Assembly: GCF_004331645.1 (NCBI RefSeq)
Contig: NZ_SJSK01000008.1
Coordinates: 1-64,000 of the forward strand
Reading direction: 5' to 3'
From: Pedobacter frigiditerrae
GTDB taxonomy: Bacteria; Bacteroidota; Bacteroidia; Sphingobacteriales; Sphingobacteriaceae
Length of the DNA stretch: 64,000 nucleotides
Of the stretch, positions 40,180 to 48,034 are shown one piece after another. Every line of letters starts with the position of its first letter. Position 1 is the stretch's first letter. The translations under genes and the position numbers were made by a program. Below the pieces are notes generated by a model. It was not told the DNA's origin, ran no database searches, and saw nothing but the letters and a program-made list of their open reading frames with translations.

Positions 40180-41859
40180 ATGTCAGACGAAAAAATAATT
40201 TTTTCAATGGCTGGAGTGAGTAAAATCTATCCACCACAGAAACAAGTTTTAAAAAATATTTACTTATCATTCTTTTACGGAGCAAAAATCGGTGTTGTTG
40301 GTTTAAACGGTTCTGGTAAATCATCATTATTAAAAATTATTGCAGGGCTAGATAAATCTTTTCAGGGCGAGGTAGTTTTTAACGCAGGTTATAGCGTTGG
40401 TTATTTAGCACAAGAGCCAATTTTAGATGAAACCAAAACAGTAAGAGAAGTAGTTGAAGAAGGTGTTGCAGAAGTTACTGCAATATTAAAAGAATACGAA
40501 GAAGTTAATGAGGCATTCGGTTTAGAAGAAAATTATTCTGATGCCGACAAAATGGATAAATTGATGGCTCGCCAAGGTGAGTTGCAAGATAAAATTGATG
40601 CCGTTAACGCTTGGGAATTAGATACAAAATTAGAGAGAGCAATGGATGCTTTGCGTTGTCCAGAGCCTGAAACGCTAATTGGTGTGCTTTCTGGAGGTGA
40701 GCGCAGAAGGGTGGCTATGTGCCGTTTATTGCTACAGGAACCAGATGTTTTATTGTTAGATGAGCCTACCAACCACTTGGATGCTGAAAGTATCGACTGG
40801 TTAGAGCAATTTTTACAGAACTACAAAGGAACTGTTATCGCTGTTACCCACGATAGGTATTTCTTAGATAACGTTGCTGGCTGGATTTTAGAATTAGACA
40901 GAGGTGAAGGCATTCCGTGGAAAGGAAATTATTCTACCTGGTTAGAGCAAAAAGCAAAACGTTTAGCGCAAGAAGACAAAACAGAGGGCAAACGTCAAAA
41001 AGCATTGGAACGTGAGCTCGAATGGGTTCGTATGGCTCCAAAAGCCCGTCACGCAAAATCTAAAGCTCGTTTAGCCAACTATGATAAACTGGCATCTGAA
41101 GATGGAAAAGAACGTGAAGACAAATTGGAATTATTTATTCCAGCTGGTCCGCGTTTGGGTAATGTGGTAATTGAAGCTAATGGGGTTACCAAAGCTTATG
41201 GTGATAAAATCTTATTCGAAAATCTGACTTTCTCTTTACCTCCGGCAGGTATTGTTGGTATTATCGGCCCAAATGGTGCGGGTAAAACAACTTTGTTCCG
41301 ATTAATTACCGGACAAGAAACACCAGACAAAGGAACGTTTAGAGTTGGTGACACTGTTGCATTGGGTTATGTTGACCAAATGCACAATGATTTAGATGCA
41401 GATAAAACTGTTTACGAAAACATTACCGATGGTTTAGATAATATTCAATTAGGCAATAAAGCAGTAAGTGGTCGTGCTTATGTTTCTAAATTTAATTTTA
41501 ACGGCGGCGACCAACAGAAAAAGGTTGGTATTTTATCAGGTGGAGAAAGAAATCGTGTGCACTTAGCCATAACCTTAAAAAAAGGTGCTAACGTTTTGTT
41601 ACTGGATGAGCCTACGAATGATATAGACGTAAATACCTTACGTGCTTTAGAAGAAGCTTTAGAAAACTTTGGCGGTTGTGCAGTTGTGATTAGTCACGAT
41701 AGGTGGTTCTTAGATAGAATTTGCACACACATTCTAGCTTTCGAAGGTAATTCTGAAGTTTACTATTTTGAAGGTAACTATTCTGATTACGAAGAAAACC
41801 GTAAGAAACGCTTGGGTGATGTTACGCCGCATAGAATCAAGTATAAGAAAATAGTTTAA
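40180..41859 (+). CDS. ettA: Energy-dependent translational throttle protein EttA (ABC-F)
   Basis: 559-residue ABC-F ATPase that binds the ribosomal E site and tunes translation to the ATP level. Walker A GLNGSGKSS lies at about 44-52 with signature LSGGERRRVAM near 170. The second Walker A GPNGAGKTT is near 364 with signature LSGGERNRVHLAITL near 450. The inserted arm segment in the first domain and the linker RELEWVRMAPKARHAKSKARL mark the EttA subgroup, as does the N-terminus SDEKIIFSMAGVSKIYPP. A TATCTTTG -7 element lies at 40155-40162. Confidence 0.95.
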   Translation: MSDEKIIFSMAGVSKIYPPQKQVLKNIYLSFFYGAKIGVVGLNGSGKSSLLKIIAGLDKSFQGEVVFNAGYSVGYLAQEPILDETKTVREVVEEGVAEVTAILKEYEEVNEAFGLEENYSDADKMDKLMARQGELQDKIDAVNAWELDTKLERAMDALRCPEPETLIGVLSGGERRRVAMCRLLLQEPDVLLLDEPTNHLDAESIDWLEQFLQNYKGTVIAVTHDRYFLDNVAGWILELDRGEGIPWKGNYSTWLEQKAKRLAQEDKTEGKRQKALERELEWVRMAPKARHAKSKARLANYDKLASEDGKEREDKLELFIPAGPRLGNVVIEANGVTKAYGDKILFENLTFSLPPAGIVGIIGPNGAGKTTLFRLITGQETPDKGTFRVGDTVALGYVDQMHNDLDADKTVYENITDGLDNIQLGNKAVSGRAYVSKFNFNGGDQQKKVGILSGGERNRVHLAITLKKGANVLLLDEPTNDIDVNTLRALEEALENFGGCAVVISHDRWFLDRICTHILAFEGNSEVYYFEGNYSDYEENRKKRLGDVTPHRIKYKKIV

Positions 41860-41861
41860 TA

Positions 41862-41890
41862 AATAAAGGCTCCATATTGGAGCCTTTATT
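41862..41890. terminator. Bidirectional terminator between ettA and the membrane module
   Basis: AATAAAGGCTCC (41862-41873) and GGAGCCTTTATT (41879-41890) form a perfect 12-bp stem with a 5-nt loop. It lies between the ettA stop and the stop of the convergent small membrane protein gene, and can serve both strands. Confidence 0.8.
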
Positions 41891-41897
41891 GTTTCAA

Positions 41898-42293
41898 TTA
41901 TTGTCCAACAATAGTTGGAGGAAATTGTGCAGATCTTGGTTGTTGATTGGCTTTTCTTTTTCCTCTAAAAAAGAAATAGAGGTTGATGAAAAGCATCAAA
42001 CCTAAATAGATAGAAAATCCACCTACTTTATAGCTCAAAGCTTCAATTAAGTCTTGGTACTTATCTTCATATAAGTTGATTTTTAGAATCATCAAAGCAA
42101 ACCCTAGGTTTAGTAAGTAAAAGCCAGTTTCAAACAATTTATTAGTTGCACTTGCAATCTCATCCCTTCCTTTAAAAATATCTAACATATATACTTTACT
42201 ATTTTTAAATAGGGTTCTAGACACATAAAATGTTAAAAATAAAGCGACAGGAACATATACTGCATAGCCGATTAAAATTTTTGTAGTTTCCAT
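41898..42293 (-). CDS. Small membrane protein of the GbsR module (131 residues)
   Basis: 131 residues with three hydrophobic segments (about 8-25, 55-72 and 92-110) and a polar C-terminal tail. The stretch FETGFYLLNLGFALMIL resembles VGYYLVNIGYATMTL in the neighbouring 117-residue protein, so the two are probably distant paralogs. No family is recognised. It lies 12 bp after that gene and is the last of three genes led by a GbsR/MarR regulator. Confidence 0.75.
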   Translation of the reverse strand: METTKILIGYAVYVPVALFLTFYVSRTLFKNSKVYMLDIFKGRDEIASATNKLFETGFYLLNLGFALMILKINLYEDKYQDLIEALSYKVGGFSIYLGLMLFINLYFFFRGKRKANQQPRSAQFPPTIVGQ

Positions 42294-42305
42294 AATAAAG
42301 TTGTT

Positions 42306-42659
42306 TTAATGTGATTTAATTAATTTTTGAATACTTGTTGTTAGTATGATAATGTTTAAATAGTGTAGCACAGAGAGAATAGAAATAATAATGGAAATTT
42401 TAATTGCAATCACTTCTACCAATTGATTTAATGAATTGATGGTTTCCCAATCTGCCAATGTCATTGTTGCATAACCAATATTTACTAAATAATAGCCAAC
42501 CAAAAGTGTTTTGTTGATCTGTTGGCAGAGTTCTAAATGATCTGGAATGAGTTCTGCGACAAATATATTTCCGTTACGATAACATATTTTGCCAACCACT
42601 ACAATAATAAATACAATGATGATAATGAAAATGCTATAAGCTGTTATATTGTAGTTCAT
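42306..42659 (-). CDS. Small membrane protein of the GbsR module (117 residues)
   Basis: 117 residues with a very hydrophobic N-terminal segment (about 8-24, rich in Ile and Val), a middle segment (about 52-68) and a C-terminal segment (about 85-108). The topology is like that of the next gene. No catalytic motif is seen. It has its own upstream copy (42671-42700) of the dyad also found before the regulator gene, so it can be controlled separately from it. Confidence 0.75.
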   Translation of the reverse strand: MNYNITAYSIFIIIIVFIIVVVGKICYRNGNIFVAELIPDHLELCQQINKTLLVGYYLVNIGYATMTLADWETINSLNQLVEVIAIKISIIISILSVLHYLNIIILTTSIQKLIKSH

Positions 42660-42670
42660 TCTCTTAATTA

Positions 42671-42700
42671 TTAAACTTTCAGAAAATATTGAAATTTTAT
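42671..42700 (-). promoter_or_regulatory. Second copy of the GbsR-module operator
   Basis: A 30-bp stretch identical at 26 of 30 positions to 43237-43266. Both contain arms ACTTTCA and TTGAAA around a 6-nt A/T spacer. It sits in the 52-bp gap between the regulator gene and the first membrane protein gene. Confidence 0.75.
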
Positions 42701-42711
42701 ATTAAATTTTT

Positions 42712-43221
42712 TTAACCCATCATTTTCACAATCAACTTTGTTAGCCAATTATCTTTATATTCTGTTACTTTATCAATCATTGTATCAGCTTTAGCAACAA
42801 AATCGTACAATTTCTTAGTTTGATCAACGAAGTGTTTAGCTTCAACTGAACTTGTATCATTTATCGAAGAAACTTCTTTTAGAACTTTAAGCGCTGGTTT
42901 AATTTCTCTCTTACTTCTTTCTCTAGCAATTTTAGTTGCGAGTTCATCTAAATCTTTTTCGGCGGTAAAAAACTCTCTTCTCTCCCCTTGCTTAAATTCT
43001 TTATAAACAATTCCCCAATCCATCAATGCCCTTAGGTTCATACTTGCATTACCACGAGATATTTGCAATTCTTCCATGATTTCTTCCATAGAAATTGGTG
43101 TGGAAGACACCATTAAAAAAGCATGGATTTGAGCCATGGTTTTGTTTATACCCCATTGTGAGCCTAAGGCACCCCAAGTTTGAACAAATTTATTTTTAGC
43201 TTCTTTGAAATCCACAGTCAA
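42712..43221 (-). CDS. GbsR/MarR family transcriptional regulator
   Basis: 169 residues. The N-terminal part FVQTWGALGSQWGINKTMAQIHAFLMVS is split over about residues 12-40. A winged helix follows with MEEIMEELQISRGNASMNLRALMDWGIV (about 42-69) and the wing KQGERREFFTAEKD. A helical C-terminal region completes the GbsR-type fold. It regulates membrane or osmolyte-related genes in other bacteria. Here it heads a unit of two small membrane proteins and is divergent from a stand-alone receiver. Matching operators precede it and the membrane genes. Confidence 0.88.
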   Translation of the reverse strand: MTVDFKEAKNKFVQTWGALGSQWGINKTMAQIHAFLMVSSTPISMEEIMEELQISRGNASMNLRALMDWGIVYKEFKQGERREFFTAEKDLDELATKIARERSKREIKPALKVLKEVSSINDTSSVEAKHFVDQTKKLYDFVAKADTMIDKVTEYKDNWLTKLIVKMMG

Positions 43222-43236
43222 AAGTAATAATTGTTT

Positions 43237-43266
43237 TTAAACTTTCAAAAATAATTGAAACTTTAT
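43237..43266 (-). promoter_or_regulatory. Operator-promoter of the GbsR/MarR gene
   Basis: Imperfect palindrome TTTCAA (43243-43248), 6 nt, TTGAAA (43255-43260), extended by ACTTTCA on the left. On the minus strand it includes TATTTTTG, a match to the -7 element, so the bound regulator would block RNA polymerase. A copy of this 30-bp block lies at 42671-42700. Confidence 0.75.
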
Positions 43267-43342
43267 TTTATTAACTAAAATTAAACTGTATTGGATTTGT
43301 GTTGTTATATATTTATTATTACAATATTATATATTTGCCATT

Positions 43343-43732
43343 ATGAAGAAAATACTTGTTGTTGATGATGATGATGATGTTTTAGAAACCATTCAACTGA
43401 TCTTAGAAATCGGAGGTTATGATGTTGAACCATTAAACGATGCAGAATTGATTTTTGAACGCATTGAAGACTTCAAACCGGACTTAATCTTACTTGATGT
43501 TGTTTTGGGTAAAATTGATGGCAGAATAGTTTGTAGCCAAATCAAATCTGATGATGACACAAAGAAAATCCCGATCTTGATGATGTCTGGCTTGTACGAT
43601 TTAAAAGAAGTACAAGAAATGGAATGTGCGCCAGACGATTTTATGTCTAAGCCATTTAAAATGGATGTGCTTTTAGAAAAGATTGAAAAATTGGTAAATA
43701 GAAAAGTTACGCCTAGATACGACGTTAATTAA
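43343..43732 (+). CDS. Stand-alone response regulator receiver
   Basis: 129 residues, only a CheY-like receiver: the acidic pocket DDDDD (8-12), phospho-acceptor Asp52 in LLDVVLG, Ser82 in MMSG and Lys103 in FMSKPF. There is no output domain, so it works by protein contact, usually with a hybrid kinase elsewhere. A TATATTTG element at 43330-43337 ends 5 nt before the ATG, which suggests a leaderless message. It is divergent from the GbsR/MarR gene. Partner unknown. Confidence 0.9.
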   Translation: MKKILVVDDDDDVLETIQLILEIGGYDVEPLNDAELIFERIEDFKPDLILLDVVLGKIDGRIVCSQIKSDDDTKKIPILMMSGLYDLKEVQEMECAPDDFMSKPFKMDVLLEKIEKLVNRKVTPRYDVN

Positions 43733-43743
43733 TAAAATAACGT

Positions 43744-43804
43744 CATTTCGACGATAGGAGAAATCTGTGCGATAGATTTCTCGTCGCTGCGCTCACTCGA
43801 AATG
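43744..43804. repeat. Intergenic dispersed repeat, copy C (intact palindrome)
   Basis: CATTTCGA (43744-43751) pairs with TCGAAATG (43797-43804), and AGAAATCT (43759-43766) pairs with AGATTTCT (43774-43781). It is the clearest hairpin of the three dispersed copies. It lies between the convergent receiver and DUF1456 genes and could stop transcription from both. Confidence 0.75.
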
Positions 43805-43817
43805 AAGACAAAATTGA

Positions 43818-44051
43818 TTAAGCTTTCTTCTCTTCTCTTGGTCCGCGTTTGTAGATAACCAAGCCATTTAAGAAATTCCTTAAAATCTGGTCGCCACATT
43901 TTTTAAAGTTTGGGTGCTCGTCGTTCCTAAAAATATCACCTAACTCACTTTTAGTAACTGTAAAACCTACCAATTTACAGATTTCTATAATCTGGTCGCT
44001 ATTTAAGGATAATGCTACCCTTAATTTTTTCATTATATCGTTGTTGCTCAT
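43818..44051 (-). CDS. DUF1456 family protein (YehS-like)
   Basis: 77 residues from the ATG at 44051 (MSNNDIMKKLRVALSLNSDQI), the usual N-terminus of this family; an upstream in-frame ATG adds 11 unlikely residues. The family (YehS in E. coli) is a short helical protein with a duplicated helical motif, here reduced to one full repeat and a basic tail (RNFLNGLVIYKRGPREEKKA). Its function is unknown. It is a single gene without clear partners. Confidence 0.8.
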   Translation of the reverse strand: MSNNDIMKKLRVALSLNSDQIIEICKLVGFTVTKSELGDIFRNDEHPNFKKCGDQILRNFLNGLVIYKRGPREEKKA

Positions 44052-44146
44052 TCTTAGTATATAGTAGTTAGTATCAAGTATCAAGACCTATGTTGACTAG
44101 AAATTTGCTCTATTCTTTCGGTCTTTTCCGACTTTCGGACTTCTCT

Positions 44147-45454
44147 CTACATTGCTGTTTCTATCTTTACCTTTTTATTCTTTACTCTTTCGTTAGCCAA
44201 AGTTCTTAAAACTTGAGGAACCAATTTCCTTTTAATTGCTACGTAAGATGCTTGATCTTTAACTTCAATCAGCCCAACATCATCTTTCTGTAGTCCTCCT
44301 TTTTTAAGTAGCAGGCCAACAATATCAATTTTATTAACCTTATCTTTTTTACCAGCACTAATATATAAAGTTTGCCAAATACTATCTTGTGGCAATTTAT
44401 AGGGTCCTTTTAACTTTTCGGTTTCAATGTCTTCTTTTAAGAATGGGTATTTTTCATCATCAGCCAAAATTAAGTAGGCTGTTCCTTTGGCATTCATCCT
44501 AGCCGTGCGTCCATTTCTATGTAAAAATGCATCTTCAGTGTAAGGCAATTGATAATGTATAATGTACTCGACCTCAGGGATATCTAAACCTCTAGAAGCT
44601 AAATCGGTAGTGATTAAAATTTTGATACTGCCATTTCTAAACTTCAGCAAAGCCCTCTCCCGCTCATCTTGCTCCATTCCACCATGAAAAATATCATGCG
44701 CTAAATCTTTATCAATTAATAAATCGCTAATCCTATCTACAGTTTCCCTGTGATTACAGAAGATCAAAGTTGTCTTACTACCAATTTTACAAATGAGCTC
44801 GAATAAGGTATCTAACTTATCTTCTGCTGTTGTCTGCACTTTTTTTAGTTTTAAGTCTGGTGCGATTTGCACATCCTGCAAAAAATTAATTTCCTTATGG
44901 TTTTTTAAACCTGTAAAAGCTGGAATTTCTTCCATCGCAGTGGCAGAGGTTAGTATTCTTTGTTTTAAAGAGTATAAAGTACCGATGATATGCGACATAT
45001 CTTCTGTAAAACCGAACTCTAAAGCTTTATCAAATTCATCCAATACTAAAGTAGTGATGAAAGATTCATCGAAATTTTTATGGCGTAAGTGATAGGCTAT
45101 TCTACCTGGCGTTCCAATTAAAACTGCAGGTGGCTGTTCTAGGTTATTCCGTTCAGTTTTTATCGGGTGACCACCATAACAGCAATTCACTTTGTAGCCA
45201 GTTCCCATTTGTTTAAACACCTGCTCAATTTGCAAAGCCAACTCACGTGATGGAACCAAAATTAAACACTGAACTCCTTTACTCTCTTTGTTTAAGTTAT
45301 TTAAAACCGGAAGCAAAAAGGCCAAGGTTTTCCCAGAACCTGTTGGGGCCAAAACCAAAATATCGTTTCCTTTTTTTGTTGCCGAAATAGATGCCTCTTG
45401 CATTTGGTTAAGGGCAGTAATTTTCAGGTTATCGAGTATTGGTTGAAGTATCAT
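44147..45454 (-). CDS. DEAD-box family ATP-dependent RNA helicase with DEFD motif
   Basis: 435 residues from the ATG at 45454 (MILQPILDNLKI). A longer frame to 45634 adds 60 residues from intergenic DNA. Motifs in order: Q-region NQMQEASI, motif I APTGSGKT, PSRELALQ, GTPGR, motif II DEFD in place of DEAD, SAT, and in the second domain DLASRGLDIP and HRNGRTAR (usually HRxGRTGR). The C-terminal 70 residues look like a small RNA-binding domain of the DbpA type (VGLLLKKGGLQKDDVGLIEV). It unwinds RNA in ribosome assembly or decay. Its promoter (45459-45492) ends 4 nt before the start. Confidence 0.88.
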   Translation of the reverse strand: MILQPILDNLKITALNQMQEASISATKKGNDILVLAPTGSGKTLAFLLPVLNNLNKESKGVQCLILVPSRELALQIEQVFKQMGTGYKVNCCYGGHPIKTERNNLEQPPAVLIGTPGRIAYHLRHKNFDESFITTLVLDEFDKALEFGFTEDMSHIIGTLYSLKQRILTSATAMEEIPAFTGLKNHKEINFLQDVQIAPDLKLKKVQTTAEDKLDTLFELICKIGSKTTLIFCNHRETVDRISDLLIDKDLAHDIFHGGMEQDERERALLKFRNGSIKILITTDLASRGLDIPEVEYIIHYQLPYTEDAFLHRNGRTARMNAKGTAYLILADDEKYPFLKEDIETEKLKGPYKLPQDSIWQTLYISAGKKDKVNKIDIVGLLLKKGGLQKDDVGLIEVKDQASYVAIKRKLVPQVLRTLANERVKNKKVKIETAM

Positions 45455-45458
45455 TTTG

Positions 45459-45492
45459 CAAAGGTAATTATATAAAACGATTAAGGAACAAA
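45459..45492 (-). promoter_or_regulatory. Promoter of the RNA helicase gene
   Basis: On the minus strand: TTTG, 22 nt, then TACCTTTG (45459-45466 in plus coordinates), ending 4 nt before the ATG at 45454. The expected transcription start coincides with the start codon. This supports the shorter protein start. Confidence 0.6.
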
Positions 45493-45524
45493 GAGCAAGG
45501 AATAAGGATTGACGAGCCATTTTC

Positions 45525-45545
45525 TCTGCCTGTTCGGCAGGCAGA
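45525..45545. repeat. Perfect 8-bp hairpin in the helicase-YkuK spacer
   Basis: TCTGCCTG and CAGGCAGA flank a 5-nt loop. A second GC-rich hairpin (GCCCC 45680-45684 with GGGGC 45690-45694) lies just before the YkuK-like gene, in an otherwise AT-rich 271-bp spacer. They may be interspersed repeat fragments or leader structures. Confidence 0.5.
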
Positions 45546-45726
45546 CATCTTCCGTTTTCCCTCTTCCATCTTATTATCGTATCTTGTTGATAACCAAAGA
45601 AATGTTGACAAATAAACAATACTAAATTAACCATTATATAATGCTAACCTCTTAATTTTAGGAAACCTGATTACGGGTTGCCCCCCATAGGGGCGCCTAC
45701 GGAGTTAACCTTAACACCAATAACGT

Positions 45727-46200
45727 ATGACCTGGAAGAAATTTAGTGGCGAAGTTATTCATTCGTCAATCTTAGAAGAAGTAGAACAAGCGATTATCCG
45801 CGAAACCGAAAATGGTTACAAATTAAAGGTTTGCATTGGCACCGATTCTCAAGTTAAAGGCGCACTAACAGACTTTGCAACTGTAATTGTTTTATTGAGA
45901 GAACACCATGGTGGGTTTATGTACATTGCTCAAGACAAAACCACTCAAAAGATGGGCATTAAAGAGAGGATGTTGGTTGAGGTTCAAAAATCTATAGAAA
46001 CAGCCTACTCTATTTGCGATTTATTAGACATTTACGATGTTGACTTAGAAGTTCACGCTGACATTAATACCAACCCAATGTTTAAATCTAATAAGGCTTT
46101 AAATGAAGCAATGGGTTATATTTTAAGCATGGGCTTTATTTTTAAGGCAAAACCAGAAGCATTTGCAAGCAGTACTTGTGCAGACAAGATGGTACACTAG
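45727..46200 (+). CDS. YkuK-like ribonuclease H-fold protein (DUF458)
   Basis: 157 residues. The core has VCIGTDSQVKG (strand plus acidic residue near 35-45), the acidic ERMLVEVQKSIETA helix, DVDLEVHADIN and a C-terminal FIFKAKPEAFASSTCADK. This is the DUF458/YkuK family, which adopts a ribonuclease H fold with conserved aspartates and is of unknown physiological role. It is complete and probably monocistronic; a GC-rich hairpin sits in its leader. Confidence 0.85.
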   Translation: MTWKKFSGEVIHSSILEEVEQAIIRETENGYKLKVCIGTDSQVKGALTDFATVIVLLREHHGGFMYIAQDKTTQKMGIKERMLVEVQKSIETAYSICDLLDIYDVDLEVHADINTNPMFKSNKALNEAMGYILSMGFIFKAKPEAFASSTCADKMVH

Positions 46201-46258
46201 AGTTTTATGTGATAAGTTATTAAGTAATAAGTATATTAACTTAAAACTTAACAATCAA

Positions 46259-46846
46259 TTACCATTCTTTCTTAACCACTGTTTTTTCTTTGGAAGGGGC
46301 AATTACAGGCGCTTTGCTAGCCATGTAAACTTTAAACTTGGCAGCTAACTCCTTCGCATATTGGGTAGTTTGAACTTGATATTCTTTCCATTGGGAATTG
46401 TTTAATTTTCCGGGTTCGTTTTCTAATGGAGTACCAATACTTGTACTTGCCACAAAATTGCCATAACGATCACGTTGATAAGGAATGAAATTGAAATCTG
46501 TTAACCAAAACCGATATTTTCCATCCCTAATTTCAACTTGAAAATCAAATAATACTTCTCCAGAAGGATGCCCTACTACCAATAAGGTTTTATTAATGAT
46601 AATTTTACCACTTGCTACAAATGCCGTATCACCCTGAGCCGATTTATATTTCAGTTCCTTATTTTGTTTTTTCAGGTAGCCTACAGCTCTAATTTTAAGA
46701 GAGTCTTTAGGTATTTTTGTGTTAACTACCTCGTAGTAAATAAATTTTCCATGCTCGTCTACAGGTAAAATACTTTCTGCTGGCTTCTGCGCTTTTGCCA
46801 AACCAACTAAACAAAGCAAACAAATAAAACTTGATACAAACTTCAT
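46259..46846 (-). CDS. DUF4468 secreted protein
   Basis: 195 residues with a signal peptide (about 1-19, ending GLAKAQ) and a DUF4468-like domain (about 25-140): LPVDEHGKFIYYEVV, then GYLKKQNKELKYKSA, a GKIIINKTLLVV strand and RDGKYRFWLTDFNF. Family members are abundant in Bacteroidota and of unknown function. A C-terminal helical tail follows. It is convergent with the YkuK-like gene and 64 bp from the porin gene, separated by a terminator. Confidence 0.75.
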   Translation of the reverse strand: MKFVSSFICLLCLVGLAKAQKPAESILPVDEHGKFIYYEVVNTKIPKDSLKIRAVGYLKKQNKELKYKSAQGDTAFVASGKIIINKTLLVVGHPSGEVLFDFQVEIRDGKYRFWLTDFNFIPYQRDRYGNFVASTSIGTPLENEPGKLNNSQWKEYQVQTTQYAKELAAKFKVYMASKAPVIAPSKEKTVVKKEW

Positions 46847-46861
46847 AGGATAAATATAAAA

Positions 46862-46888
46862 AAAACGTCCCGAAAAAATCGGGACGTT
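46862..46888 (-). terminator. Terminator of the porin gene
   Basis: AAACGTCCCGA and TCGGGACGTTT form a perfect 11-bp stem around a 5-nt loop. On the minus strand it is followed by eight T. It closes the amt-linked porin transcript. Confidence 0.9.
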
Positions 46889-46910
46889 TAATAAGATTAC
46901 GTTGTTATTA

Positions 46911-47945
46911 TTAAAATGCGTAAACTGCAGCCAATGAGAATTGCGAAGCTGTTTTTGAAGGCGCTAAACTTGATTTAACAAATCCTTGACTTAAATCTTT
47001 ATCGCTATCAAAGCGAACCTCAGGAATGAAAGTTAAACCACCAGCTTTAATATTTCCTGAAAAGGTAATTGCAGCTACACTTGCATCTGCTGCGCCAGAA
47101 ACTCCTTTATAATTAAAATATTCACCTCTTAAACCTAATGATACAGCAGGTGTAAATGCATATTGAGGATATAAAGCAACACCTGTATAACCAAATTTAT
47201 CATCGCCAGCACTTAAATCTGCAGCGTTTAAGCCTAATTTGAATTTATCAGTAATTTGATAAGCGGTTGTTAAATCTATAATTGTACTATAGTTTCCGTA
47301 AGCATCCAATCCATGTAAACCATTGATATAAGCAGTCCATCCTTTAACAGGAGAAATCATTAATTGACCACCAACACTAGATACACCACGTGAAGCACTG
47401 TACTGATTCCATTCATTAAACAATCCTAACATTAAACTTACTTTATCTGAAAAAGCATAAGTTCCTTTAATACCTGCATTTTGGAAAGGGCCAGAACCAA
47501 ACAAGTAAGAAGTAGAGTAGTTGAAGTTTCCAACCGGAGAAATTACCTCATATCCTACAAAAGTACCCATATAACCTGCAGCCATACTGAATTTATCAGA
47601 AAAAGCATAGTTAACATATAAGTTTTGGATATGGAAACTGTTTTCAGTCTCATCATAAGCACCAGCAGCATTCGGAATAGACTGAGCTTGACCGCGAGGG
47701 CCAAAAGACAACTCACCTACAAAAGATGCTTTACCAGTAGTTTTCTTAAGGGCTAAATCAATCATACCTAAAGAAACTGAATTTTGCTCGTTAGCAAAAT
47801 AGGTTTTAATGTTACCTGTTTTGCTAAAATCGTATTTATAATAAGTGTCTACTGAACCAGAGATTTGTAATGGAGTAGCGTCTTGTGCATAAGCAGTTGT
47901 ACCTAGACCTAAGGCTAGAAGCGAAAGTAAAGATTTGATTTTCAT
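46911..47945 (-). CDS. Outer membrane beta-barrel porin (BBP2/OmpL-like)
   Basis: 344 residues with signal peptide (about 1-20, ending TTAYAQ). Regular amphipathic strands with glycine-aromatic turns run throughout, and the protein ends with VYAF, a C-terminal Phe. It has the look of the Bacteroidota BBP2 (putative beta-barrel porin-2) family. It lies 89 bp after the ammonium channel gene on the same strand, the usual arrangement, so it may help ammonium or small solutes across the outer membrane; that is inference. Confidence 0.8.
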   Translation of the reverse strand: MKIKSLLSLLALGLGTTAYAQDATPLQISGSVDTYYKYDFSKTGNIKTYFANEQNSVSLGMIDLALKKTTGKASFVGELSFGPRGQAQSIPNAAGAYDETENSFHIQNLYVNYAFSDKFSMAAGYMGTFVGYEVISPVGNFNYSTSYLFGSGPFQNAGIKGTYAFSDKVSLMLGLFNEWNQYSASRGVSSVGGQLMISPVKGWTAYINGLHGLDAYGNYSTIIDLTTAYQITDKFKLGLNAADLSAGDDKFGYTGVALYPQYAFTPAVSLGLRGEYFNYKGVSGAADASVAAITFSGNIKAGGLTFIPEVRFDSDKDLSQGFVKSSLAPSKTASQFSLAAVYAF

Positions 47946-48001
47946 ATTTTAAAATTGAAGCGTTATAATTAAACCGGTTATCTGTGAAAGGGAGTAATAA
48001 A

Positions 48002-48027
48002 GCTCTAGCCTTATTTAAAGCTAGAGC
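48002..48027 (-). terminator. Hairpin between amt and porin
   Basis: GCTCTAGC (48002-48009) and GCTAGAGC (48020-48027) are perfectly complementary with a 10-nt loop, 8 bp downstream of the amt stop. On the minus strand it is followed by TTTATTAC, a weak T run. It may limit read-through from amt into the porin gene rather than stop it. Confidence 0.6.
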
Positions 48028-48034
48028 AGTAATT

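Noticed and set aside
45455..45634. A 60-residue N-terminal extension of the helicase.
   Set aside because: It crosses the promoter (45459-45492) and intergenic hairpin DNA, and has no helicase-like sequence.
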